A stretch of DNA of 64,000 bases, from assembly GCF_000724545.1 (NCBI RefSeq), contig NZ_JHBV01000006.1:1-64000 (forward strand). Reading direction: 5' to 3'. The DNA is from Aureispira sp. CCB-QB1 (lineage in GTDB: Bacteria; Bacteroidota; Bacteroidia; Chitinophagales; Saprospiraceae). The notes beneath the pieces were generated by a model that did not search any database, was not told the origin of the DNA, and was given only the letters and a program-made list of their open reading frames with translations. Positions 42,821 through 50,733 of this stretch are shown here, piece after piece. Position numbers and translations under genes: made by a program. Position 1 is the first letter of the stretch; each line of letters starts with the position of its first letter.

Positions 42821-43027
42821 ATGTTGGCATTTTTTATAACTACAACAGTCGTGCTCCTTATTCCTTACTTAATTTTGATTGCATTTTTGATACGTCAAAA
42901 ACAAAAGTTTAAGCGTATAGAGGTCTCGCCCATGGGCGAAGGTGTCAACGACCAAAATTTTGAGGACTTTTTTAAACATCAAATTCAATATGAAACGAAT
43001 CACAGTAGCCAAGAAAGGCAAGGGTAA
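42821..43027 (+). CDS. 68-aa membrane protein
   Basis: ATG at 42821, one base after the previous stop. MLAFFITTTVVLLIPYLILI forms the span and a charged tail follows. It overlaps the start of the basic 47-aa gene. Function unknown. Confidence 0.55.
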   Translation: MLAFFITTTVVLLIPYLILIAFLIRQKQKFKRIEVSPMGEGVNDQNFEDFFKHQIQYETNHSSQERQG

Positions 43028-43133
43028 ATATGTAGTCAATGTTGGAGGAAAACAACAGGGAACCGCATCAAAAACAAGAGCTAAGGCAAACGCCAAAGCC
43101 AACAAACTACGCAAAAAGAAGGGCAGAAAATAA
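42990..43133 (+). CDS. 47-aa basic DNA-binding protein candidate
   Basis: ATG at 42990 (MKRITVAKKGKGKYVVNVGG...). About 40 percent of residues are Lys or Arg (KTRAKANAKANKLRKKKGRK at the end). A short basic protein at the end of a capsid operon could condense or bind viral DNA. The start resembles the YegP-like/Arc-type 'KGKYVVNVGGKQQG' beta hairpin. Terminator follows. Confidence 0.5.
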   Translation: MKRITVAKKGKGKYVVNVGGKQQGTASKTRAKANAKANKLRKKKGRK

Positions 43134-43157
43134 ACTGCAGCCACTCAATCGCACTAG

Positions 43158-43187
43158 AAAGCCTATTCCTTTGGATAGGCTTTTTTT
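43158..43187. terminator. Terminator at the end of the late module
   Basis: AAAGCCTATTCC (43158-43169) pairs with GGATAGGCTTT (43173-43183) with a one-base bulge, followed by seven T. It closes the late operon, convergent to the integrase gene. Confidence 0.8.
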
Positions 43188-43222
43188 ATGCTTATTTTAC
43201 TATAACTAAGAATTTAGTTTAT

Positions 43223-44281
43223 TTATAATTCAGGAACCAAAGCAGCACTATTGTCGTCGTCTCTCCACCCCACAGCACGCATATAACTATCGGTTTGGTC
43301 AATAGAAGCATGTCCAGCTTGTTCCTTCAGATACTTCATACTTGCTCCGTTTTTTTTAGCTTGGAGCATCCCAGTCGGTTTCCATCCGTACAGCTTATAT
43401 CTAGTAGTAGGCAAACCCACCCTTTCCAAAAACTTACGGTGCATATTTGCATAGTAATTGACCCCCGCTTGTTTCTTATTCCCAAATACAGAAGGACAAA
43501 GGTATTCTCCCAAGTGTTTGCCCTGTATTGCTATTTCTAATTCTTGTACAAAAGCGGGAGGAATTACGGGATATCTAGTTTTATTGTTCTTACTGATCGA
43601 GGCATGCACAATTATTTTGCATTCGTCCAGATCTACATCCCCCACTTTCAAAAATCGTATTTCATTGGGTCGAATAAAACAATAGTATTGCAATTGGCAA
43701 ACCAACCACAAAACGGGGTGTTCCTCCCGAATGGCATTTTTTAAGCGTTTTATATTGCTCAAGGAATAAACATTGGGCGGGGTTGGATTGGTTTTGAGTG
43801 AGGGAATACCATCAAACAAATCATCCATTTCCAATTTGGACAAACGCAAAGCTTCTCCCAGTATTTGTTTGATAACTTGTTTATAGTTCTTGTAAGTAGT
43901 ACGGCTCTTTTCCTCCATAATATGAAGAAAGAAACGACGTACATTTTCATTATTCAGCTCATCAAAGCCCAACCAAAAGAAAAAGCTTTTTATTATGCTT
44001 TTGTGCCCCATGTATGTTTTGGGTCTCCATGTATTTTTCTTTTGTTCCAGGTACGCATCCACGATCCTACGAGTTTTACTTCTGTAGGTTAGCTTTTCCC
44101 TTGTTAGTATTTCATTGATGAGCAGCTTTGCAGCTTGTTTCCTTTTTAGAGTAGTGGCATGTTTGTTTATGCCTTTAGAACTCCTAATACGCCTACCATT
44201 TTTATAATAATAGACAAACCATTGCTTGGTCAAATCCCCATCCGCATCATACAAACGAGGTTTAACAAATTTTTCATCCAT
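43223..44281 (-). CDS. int: Tyrosine-family integrase of the element
   Basis: A 352-residue site-specific recombinase. The core-binding domain is at about 65-150 and the catalytic domain at 160-345. First Arg lies in FIRPNEIRFLKV, Lys in HASISKNNKTRYPV, and the C-terminal box QAGHASIDQTDSYMRAVG holds His and the tyrosine nucleophile. The usual HxxR box reads LYGWKPTG, the form common in Bacteroidota integrases. The gene is adjacent to tRNA-Ala and its 15-bp duplicate marks the far end, so it most likely inserted and can excise the element. Confidence 0.9.
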   Translation of the reverse strand: MDEKFVKPRLYDADGDLTKQWFVYYYKNGRRIRSSKGINKHATTLKRKQAAKLLINEILTREKLTYRSKTRRIVDAYLEQKKNTWRPKTYMGHKSIIKSFFFWLGFDELNNENVRRFFLHIMEEKSRTTYKNYKQVIKQILGEALRLSKLEMDDLFDGIPSLKTNPTPPNVYSLSNIKRLKNAIREEHPVLWLVCQLQYYCFIRPNEIRFLKVGDVDLDECKIIVHASISKNNKTRYPVIPPAFVQELEIAIQGKHLGEYLCPSVFGNKKQAGVNYYANMHRKFLERVGLPTTRYKLYGWKPTGMLQAKKNGASMKYLKEQAGHASIDQTDSYMRAVGWRDDDNSAALVPEL

Positions 44282-44463
44282 TGGAATCTGTTTTTTGAAT
44301 TAATAAAACAAACCCATTGATTGTCCTTTTTTAGTGATGATAGTGGAAGAGGTTATCACCAAACTAAAAACAGCATGATTATAATTAGGCTTTTTATAAA
44401 TATGACAGGAAGGTTGTCATATTGTTTTCATAAGTCATTGACTTTGAGAATATTATAAAAGTA

Positions 44464-44478
44464 GTGGAGAGTATCGGA
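44464..44478. repeat. attR: 15-bp repeat inside tRNA-Ala 3' end
   Basis: GTGGAGAGTATCGGA repeats the sequence at 21923-21937. It overlaps the discriminator, acceptor strand and start of the T arm of the intact tRNA-Ala, as is usual for integrases that use tRNA 3' ends. Confidence 0.85.
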
Positions 44479-44538
44479 ATCGAACCGACGACCTTTTGAC
44501 TGCCAGTCAAACGCTCTAGCCAACTGAGCTAACCCCCC
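44465..44538 (-). tRNA. tRNA-Ala(GGC), integration target
   Basis: Acceptor GGGGGGT pairs with ACTCTCC, including G3-U70, the identity element of tRNA-Ala. The anticodon loop CTGGCAG gives anticodon GGC. The D arm contains AGTTGGCTAGA and the T loop is TTCGATT. CCA is not encoded. Confidence 0.93.
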
Positions 44539-44681
44539 TTGTTGGGCACGAATATAGAATATAAAAATAAAATTTACCAAATAATTGGTATAAAATCTAC
44601 TCTAATAATTGAATTTTGGGCTAAAAAGTTCAGCAGATAGAATTTTTTAGAAAAAAAATGTATTTCTAAGACTTCCTATAG

Positions 44682-44689
44682 TATCTTTG
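44682..44689 (+). promoter_or_regulatory. -7 box candidate of rimO
   Basis: TATCTTTG 22 bases before the rimO ATG fits TAnnTTTG. No clear TTG lies at the -33 position, so confidence is modest. Confidence 0.45.
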
Positions 44690-44711
44690 TGCTGCTTAAA
44701 AACAAAAGAAA

Positions 44712-46028
44712 ATGAAAACAAGAAGTCATAAAGAAGATAAGGTAAATGTTATTACTTTGGGATGTTCCAAAAATATGGTGGATTCTGAGGTTATGATGAG
44801 TCAATTGCAAGCCAATGAATTTGAGGTAGTGCATGATAGCAACGATGCGGATGCGAATATTGTTATTGTGAATACTTGCGGATTTATTGATTTGGCTAAA
44901 GAAGAATCTGTCAATACCATCCTTCAATATGCGGATGTGCGTGCGCGAGGCGAGATTGATAAGTTGTATGTGACAGGCTGTTTATCTCAACGTTATAAAG
45001 ATAATTTGGAAGAAGAAATTCCAGAGGTAGATGCTTATTTTGGAACCTTAGAATTACCTGCTTTATTAGAAAAATTAGAAGCAGATTATAAGCACGATTT
45101 AGTAGGAGAACGCCTATTAATGACACCCCCGCATTATGCCTATTTAAAAATATCCGAAGGGTGCAATCGTACTTGTTCCTTTTGTGCTATTCCTTTGATG
45201 AGAGGAAAGCATATTTCTAAATCTATCGAAGACTTGGTGACAGAAGCCAAGAACTTAGCAAAACAAGGCGTCAAAGAGTTGATGTTAATCGCACAAGAAT
45301 TGACTTATTATGGGTTGGATATTTATAAAGAACGAAAACTTGCGGATTTATTGCGTGCTTTGAATGATGTAGAAGGCATTGAATGGATTCGGTTGCACTA
45401 TGCTTATCCTAGTAAATTCCCATTAGATGTTTTTGATGCCATCAAGGAGTTGCCAAAGGTGTGTAATTATATAGATATGCCTTTGCAACACGCTAATAAT
45501 GCCGTATTAAAACGGATGCGTCGTCAAATAACGAAAGAAGAGACCATGAAGCTTATTGAAGAAGCCCGCAAACGTGTGCCAGGCATTGCTTTTAGAACGA
45601 CACTTTTGGTAGGTTATCCAGGAGAGACGGAGGAGGAATTTGAAGATATGGTAGATTTTGTACGAGAGATGAAATTTGAACGAGTTGGCGTATTTCAATA
45701 TTCTCATGAAGAAAATACATTGGCGTATGATGTAGAGGATGATATACCAGCAGAGGTCAAAGCTGCTCGTGCTTCTAAAATTATGGAAGTACAAGCAGAT
45801 ATTTCTTGGGAGAATAATTTGGCAAAGATTGGAAAAACTTTCAACGTTTTGTTTGATCGAGTAGAGGGAGAGTTTTTTGTTGGTCGTACAGAATATGACT
45901 CTCCAGAAGTAGACAATGAGGTACTGGTTAAAACTGAAGGAAACTATGTTCGTATTGGGGATTTTGCAACGATTGAAATCATTGATGCAACCGAATATGA
46001 TTTGTATGGAAAAGTAGTCAAAGCTTAA
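44712..46028 (+). CDS. rimO: Ribosomal protein S12 methylthiotransferase RimO
   Basis: A 438-residue radical-SAM enzyme that adds a methylthio group to Asp89 of ribosomal protein S12. The N-terminal UPF0004 domain carries cysteines 18, 56 and 90 for one 4Fe-4S cluster (TLGCSKN, NTCGFID, VTGCLSQ). The radical-SAM motif CNRTCSFC (151-158) binds the second, and a TRAM domain covers the last 65 residues. The TLGCSKN start and the length fit RimO rather than MiaB. Confidence 0.95.
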   Translation: MKTRSHKEDKVNVITLGCSKNMVDSEVMMSQLQANEFEVVHDSNDADANIVIVNTCGFIDLAKEESVNTILQYADVRARGEIDKLYVTGCLSQRYKDNLEEEIPEVDAYFGTLELPALLEKLEADYKHDLVGERLLMTPPHYAYLKISEGCNRTCSFCAIPLMRGKHISKSIEDLVTEAKNLAKQGVKELMLIAQELTYYGLDIYKERKLADLLRALNDVEGIEWIRLHYAYPSKFPLDVFDAIKELPKVCNYIDMPLQHANNAVLKRMRRQITKEETMKLIEEARKRVPGIAFRTTLLVGYPGETEEEFEDMVDFVREMKFERVGVFQYSHEENTLAYDVEDDIPAEVKAARASKIMEVQADISWENNLAKIGKTFNVLFDRVEGEFFVGRTEYDSPEVDNEVLVKTEGNYVRIGDFATIEIIDATEYDLYGKVVKA

Positions 46029-46206
46029 AAATTAGGCAAAGTTGCTACTAAAGGAATTGTTTTAATTTTTTTATTTCTTGAAAATGAATCGTTTAAAATT
46101 GATTCTGAAAATCAAGTTTCAAAAACAAAGCAATATATTAGTGCAATAGCTACAATTTTGTAATTTTGTTACGGAATTTCTTAACACACATAAAAGACAC
46201 CAAAAT

Positions 46207-47055
46207 ATGGGATGGTATAAACGTGATAAAGATAGTATAACGACTTCCACTTCTCAAAAGAAGGAAACTCCCGATGGGATTTGGCACCAATGTAATGCCT
46301 GTAAGACCACTTCAACCGTTAAGGATTTAGTAGAGAACTTGTACGTATGCCCATCTTGTAATCAGCATGAGCGCATCGGTTCTCAAGAATATTTTGAGAT
46401 TATTTTTGATAAGAGCAAATATACAGAAATGTACAGCGACATTATCGCGTATGATTTCTTAGAGTTTACAGATTTAAAACCTTATCAAGAGCGCTTAGAT
46501 TCTGCTCGCAAGAAAACGGACTTAGATTCTGCAATGCGTGTGGCAAAAGGAAAGGTTCAAAAAATGGACTTGGTCATAGCAGCAATGGACTTTGGTTTTA
46601 TTGGAGGTTCGATGGGGTCTGTAATGGGGGAAAAAGTATCTAAAGCAATAGATTACTGTATTGAACACAAAACACCATTTATGATCATTTCTAAATCTGG
46701 TGGTGCTCGTATGATGGAATCTGCTTTTTCTTTGATGCAAATGGCTAAAATTTCAGCTAAGTTGACGCAACTAGCAGAAGCACAAGTGCCTTATTTATCT
46801 TTCTTGACGGATCCGACAACAGGAGGAGTTTCTGCCTCTTTTGCTATGTTGGGCGATTTTAACTTCTCGGAGCCTGGTGCTTTGATTGCCTTTGCAGGAC
46901 CTCGTATTGTTAAAGAAACATTGAAGTTAAAAGAATTACCAAAAGGATTTCAGCGTGCTGAGTTCTTGATGGAAAGAGGATTCTTAGATTTTATTGTTGA
47001 ACGAAAAAATTTAAAAGATAAAATAGAGGATATCTTGTATATTCTAAAAAAATAA
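46207..47055 (+). CDS. accD: Acetyl-CoA carboxylase carboxyltransferase subunit beta
   Basis: A 282-residue protein with an N-terminal zinc ribbon CNAC..CPSC (Cys29, Cys32, Cys48 and Cys51) and a crotonase-like carboxyltransferase domain (FIGGSMGSVMGEKVSKAIDY, SGGARMMES, TTGGVSASFAMLGD). With AccA it transfers the carboxyl group from carboxybiotin to acetyl-CoA, the first step of fatty acid synthesis. Confidence 0.95.
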   Translation: MGWYKRDKDSITTSTSQKKETPDGIWHQCNACKTTSTVKDLVENLYVCPSCNQHERIGSQEYFEIIFDKSKYTEMYSDIIAYDFLEFTDLKPYQERLDSARKKTDLDSAMRVAKGKVQKMDLVIAAMDFGFIGGSMGSVMGEKVSKAIDYCIEHKTPFMIISKSGGARMMESAFSLMQMAKISAKLTQLAEAQVPYLSFLTDPTTGGVSASFAMLGDFNFSEPGALIAFAGPRIVKETLKLKELPKGFQRAEFLMERGFLDFIVERKNLKDKIEDILYILKK

Positions 47056-47117
47056 TCAACCTATTATAAGTAGTACTTCTATTCGGATAATAGATTTGCT
47101 ACCCAATAATTTGATAT

Positions 47118-47150
47118 AAAAATGCCTGCTAATTTTTAGCAGGCATTTTT
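47118..47150. terminator. Bidirectional terminator
   Basis: AAAAATGCCTGCTAA (47118-47132) and TTAGCAGGCATTTTT (47136-47150) form a perfect 15-bp stem with a 3-base loop. It lies between convergent accD and the START-domain gene, whose stop is at 47154. Confidence 0.85.
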
Positions 47151-47153
47151 AGT

Positions 47154-47768
47154 TTACTCTAACATACGTTTTAAGGCTAATAAAACATCGTATGGTCCTT
47201 CTACAATAGTGGAATTAACCAACCAGTCGGGAACAGAACCACCTAAGTCAGCAACAGATTGTTGAACTACTTTAATAATGCCGTTGCCTTGATCTATAAA
47301 TAACCAATAGCCTTTGGAACGAGGGACGCGTACAATACCATCTTTTTTAGGGATATAATCAGGCAATGATTTCATGGTTACTTTTACCTGATTGCCCGTT
47401 TTGGTAAAAACAGAATGTGTGATATTATCTCGATCTGCAACGGGCCAAGGAGCATTACCCAAGTTATAGGTAATAATGTCTGTTTTTGAATTTTCCTTTA
47501 GGTTGGATACTTCTATACTTCTTGCCATAAACGCCTTTCGTTGTACGGGGTCTCTATAGGCTTCTACCGCTTTTTCTAAGGTTGTCTTAATATAAACGGT
47601 TGCTCGGTATTCTTTAATGCTCCAACCATCAATAAAACGAGTTTCTATTTTAACGCCATTTTTTTCTTTGGCAACTTTCCAAGTACTTTGAGCATGAGAT
47701 ATTTGAAAGCTAAAAGAAAGCCCTAATGTTAGTAGTAGAGCACAGAAGGAGTGATGAAGTGTCTGCAT
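47154..47768 (-). CDS. Exported START-like lipid-binding protein
   Basis: A 204-residue protein with a signal peptide (residues 1-26, ending SHAQ). The rest matches the START/SRPBCC pattern (WKVAKEKNGVKIETRFID, the YRDPVQRKAFMA segment, NAPWPVADRDNI, VRVPRSKGYWLF). Such proteins bind lipids or other hydrophobic ligands; a periplasmic one could move lipids between membranes. The ligand is unknown. It stands alone. Confidence 0.82.
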   Translation of the reverse strand: MQTLHHSFCALLLTLGLSFSFQISHAQSTWKVAKEKNGVKIETRFIDGWSIKEYRATVYIKTTLEKAVEAYRDPVQRKAFMARSIEVSNLKENSKTDIITYNLGNAPWPVADRDNITHSVFTKTGNQVKVTMKSLPDYIPKKDGIVRVPRSKGYWLFIDQGNGIIKVVQQSVADLGGSVPDWLVNSTIVEGPYDVLLALKRMLE

Positions 47769-48204
47769 TTGATGATAGTTTTTTGTTTGTTGTTTTTGGG
47801 TTCAACAAACGATGTTTTTTGAGATTGTTACGATATGAATTGACGACAATAGATGCACTTTTATGTAGTCGTCACTTCAAACCTTATAATATAAGCTAAA
47901 TTGATCAATAATGCAATTACAAAAGTTAATTAAACGTTTGATAAGACTCTATATTAGTCTTTTTGGATATTTAAATTCTTGATTATTAGTTGTTAAAACA
48001 ATGTATTTTTATGAAAAACAAAAAAAGTGCCGCCTTTAAACTTGGGCAACACTTTTTTAATAAGCGGTCAAAACTAAACCGTGTAATAAACTATTCTAGT
48101 TTTATTGGCTATCAACGTAAAATAAAAATAGCGGACTATTGGATGTTTTTTAACAATGAAAGCGAATAAAAATAATTCTTTTGAGACAGAAAACTACTGG
48201 TCAA
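47769..48204. other. Intergenic region with a weak hairpin
   Basis: About 435 AT-rich bases. AAAAAAAGTGCCGCC (from about 48018) can pair with GGGCAACACTTTTTT (to about 48058). On the minus strand this may be the terminator of the long gene at 48205. No gene or repeat seen. Confidence 0.45.
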
Positions 48205-50628
48205 TTATTGTAGCATCGCATCTAATATTTGATGGTTAAAATGTTCTGTCGATTGTACAAAAGCGCGTACCTGTTGCAACTTAGCTCCTAATTTCTTTTT
48301 TGTTAACTCTGCTGTATAGGCTAAGTCTAGGACTTCACATCCTACTTGTTGGGCTCTTTCTAATGATTGAAATAAAATTTGTTTGTAGGTATTATAAGTT
48401 TTGACATAATTGTAATCTAATCCTACTAGCATAGCATTGTAGGTACTTCCATTGATTTCGCTAAATAAAATTCCAACCAAAACAGGTGATGTTGCGCCTT
48501 CTACAAATTCTGGTTTTAGGTAGAGTTGAATAACATCGTAGTTGTTATTGGCGCACATAGCTTTAAAATAATGCTTGGGTAACTTGAATACATTCAGTTC
48601 TAAAGCTTTCTCAAATACAGCCGAATAAAGTTGATAACAAGCATCTATTTCTGATTCCGATTGAGGCTTATTGGTACGCACTATAAATCTATCTTCAAAC
48701 TGCAAGATTTCTTTTCGGACATTATAGCGATACTTTTGACCTAGTAGAGCCAAATAAGTTGCTCGATCATTCCAAGCTAAAGACTCTACAATACAATTGT
48801 CTAGGAGGTTGTAGTTGATTAATCCCAATTCTAAAAATACTTGTTCTAGTTCTTTGTCTTCGTACCCTACAAAGTCTCGCAACATCAACTTAGTAGCGCC
48901 TACTTGTTCCATGGTCTCTTGCATTGCTTTTACCAATAAAGCTAGAGCTTCCTTCCAGTTATTGTGTTCTCGATTAATATAAACATGCTCTCCTTTTGTA
49001 ATCATAGAACCTGTCATGACATTTTTAGAGCTAAGGACATAAGGATCTTCTTGGCGCATCAACTCAACTTTGGCAGAAACAGAAGCAGGAGAAAACATAT
49101 CATCTTTGACTAGGGCAGTGGTAAAGAATGTTTTTAAAACAATAGTACCTTGTGAGTCTTTGATGGTTACATACTGGAATTTCCAGTTATTTTCAGGTGC
49201 TGAATTGCCTTGAAAACATTGTTCTACCAGTTTTAAATTATCATAGTTTAAATTGCCATTATTGATAAATAGTTGATCCCATTCTTTTTTATGAACCTTA
49301 TTGATGGAATCTTTTATTTCAATTTGTAAACTAGTCCTGCTTTCTTTTTCAGAATCTTGGGAACCGTTAATACTGATATTAAAGCTTGGGATGTCAAATA
49401 CTTTGCTAACATAGGCACAACTACTACCTGCATCTATTAGTGCATGCAGATAATTTACTTGCAATGCTTCCAACATATTATTGATGTCTTGCTTGCTTAA
49501 ATTATTATTAATCATAAAACGGACGCCACTTTTTTTCATTGGTACTGCTGGAAAAGCTGCAGAATTTAAGTAAAAACCATCGTCTTTCATTTTGCTGACA
49601 ATATCATAGGTAATAGCGGGTAAGCCAGCGGGAATAAAAAACAGAGGGCTATCTGTTTGCATGAATTGAGGTAAGGATAACTCATTAAGTCGAGTATTGG
49701 TATAATCAATTAATTCTCTTAATTCTGCCTGCCGTTCTTCTAAGGCTTGGGACATATGGAATTTGATCGAAGCACATGCGGCTCCCAACATTGGAGGTTG
49801 TATGGGACCGCAAAAAATATAGGTAGAGCCGCAGTTACGAACCTTCTCTTCCATTTCCGCATTGGGAAACACCATACATCCACCTGCTGCACCAAATGAT
49901 TTGTTGAGAGATACCGCTAAAACCATTTTATCATGATGCTTCATATGGCTGCGGACAACGCCCACACCATTCTTGCCCGTCCAGCTCATTCCGTGGGCAT
50001 CATCAATATACAAGTGAAACTTTTTGTATTGATCCATCAAGGCTTCTAAGGCTTGAAAAGGAGCAAAGTCTCCATACATTGAGTAGACCCCATCTGCGAA
50101 ATACCATATTTTGTCGTGCTTGTTATTTAAGTGCTGAATCTTTTTTTCTAAAGATTCCATGCAGTTGTGGCGAATAATGTAAACGGGAACTTTTCGAGCT
50201 TTAAGTAGTTGTGTTGCCATTTGAATGCTCGAATGGACTTGCAAGTCTAAGATGATAGCATCGTTGTCACCAACAATAACAGGTAAAGTAGCTAGGTGTC
50301 CTAGAGTAGTGCTAGCTGTAACAATAGTTGGTTTTTCAAAAATAGTATTTAAAGAATGTTCTAACTCATGATATAATCCTAAAGAAAGATAAGTTCTGGA
50401 GGAAGAGAATTGAGTGCCATATTTGGTGACGGCATCAATAACGCCTTCTTTGAGCATGGGGTGAGTTTCTAAACCCAGATAGCTGCAAGAACCAAAATTG
50501 ACTAAGGAATTGCCATTAATAGTGACTACTTGACCATCTAAATTTTCATCTTCTGTATGATGATGTATTAAGCCTCTGTTACTTCCATCTTTTACAATTT
50601 GATTTAATATATCTACTGCGCTTGCCAT
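48205..50628 (-). CDS. Fusion of alpha-oxoamine synthase and GNAT-type acyltransferase
   Basis: An 807-residue two-domain enzyme. Residues 1-400 are a PLP-dependent alpha-oxoamine synthase of the serine palmitoyltransferase/BioF group: VTASTTLGHLA, LYIDDAHG (207-212) and Lys243 in SLNKSFGAAGG as the Schiff-base lysine. Residues about 470-807 look like a GNAT/BioF2-like acyltransferase (MLRDFVGYEDKELEQVFLEL, YNAMLVGLDYNYVKTYNTYK, VGCEVLDLAYTAELTKKKLG). The pair would condense an acyl thioester with an amino acid and then N-acylate the base. With the SDR gene at 50734 this fits sphingolipid or sulfonolipid synthesis. The amino acid (Ser, Ala or cysteate) is not evident. Confidence 0.75.
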   Translation of the reverse strand: MASAVDILNQIVKDGSNRGLIHHHTEDENLDGQVVTINGNSLVNFGSCSYLGLETHPMLKEGVIDAVTKYGTQFSSSRTYLSLGLYHELEHSLNTIFEKPTIVTASTTLGHLATLPVIVGDNDAIILDLQVHSSIQMATQLLKARKVPVYIIRHNCMESLEKKIQHLNNKHDKIWYFADGVYSMYGDFAPFQALEALMDQYKKFHLYIDDAHGMSWTGKNGVGVVRSHMKHHDKMVLAVSLNKSFGAAGGCMVFPNAEMEEKVRNCGSTYIFCGPIQPPMLGAACASIKFHMSQALEERQAELRELIDYTNTRLNELSLPQFMQTDSPLFFIPAGLPAITYDIVSKMKDDGFYLNSAAFPAVPMKKSGVRFMINNNLSKQDINNMLEALQVNYLHALIDAGSSCAYVSKVFDIPSFNISINGSQDSEKESRTSLQIEIKDSINKVHKKEWDQLFINNGNLNYDNLKLVEQCFQGNSAPENNWKFQYVTIKDSQGTIVLKTFFTTALVKDDMFSPASVSAKVELMRQEDPYVLSSKNVMTGSMITKGEHVYINREHNNWKEALALLVKAMQETMEQVGATKLMLRDFVGYEDKELEQVFLELGLINYNLLDNCIVESLAWNDRATYLALLGQKYRYNVRKEILQFEDRFIVRTNKPQSESEIDACYQLYSAVFEKALELNVFKLPKHYFKAMCANNNYDVIQLYLKPEFVEGATSPVLVGILFSEINGSTYNAMLVGLDYNYVKTYNTYKQILFQSLERAQQVGCEVLDLAYTAELTKKKLGAKLQQVRAFVQSTEHFNHQILDAMLQ

Positions 50629-50733
50629 GATTTTGTGTTGTATTTAGATTTTTACATTAAAATATTGAAGCTTCCTACATCAACAAGTCGGCAAACGAAC
50701 TTCTTCCCCCTAAAAGAAAATTAAAAAAGTAAA

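Larger units (their letters stand above)
21923..44478. mobile_element. 22.5-kb integrated element: candidate provirus of a tailless membrane-containing virus
   Basis: The element is bounded by a 15-bp direct repeat of the tRNA-Ala(GGC) 3' end (21923-21937 and 44464-44478). It carries a tyrosine integrase (43223-44281) next to the intact tRNA, a repressor, a TOPRIM/SF3 primase-helicase, a packaging-type ATPase, and a 7.2-kb late module (35892-43133) of 21 small genes. Seventeen of these encode a membrane span. No terminase, portal, tail, relaxase or conjugation gene was found. This combination is known from Tectiviridae, Corticoviridae, Sphaerolipoviridae/Matsushitaviridae, Autolykiviridae and Finnlakeviridae. 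I could not tie it to any of them by sequence memory. Confidence 0.75.

Noticed and set aside
21923-44478. Tailed temperate phage
   Set aside because: No terminase, portal, major tail, tape measure or baseplate gene is visible, and the late genes are tiny membrane proteins.
21923-44478. Integrative conjugative or mobilisable element
   Set aside because: No relaxase, coupling protein, VirB4/TraG-type or pilus gene is seen. The ATPase is too short for a coupling protein.
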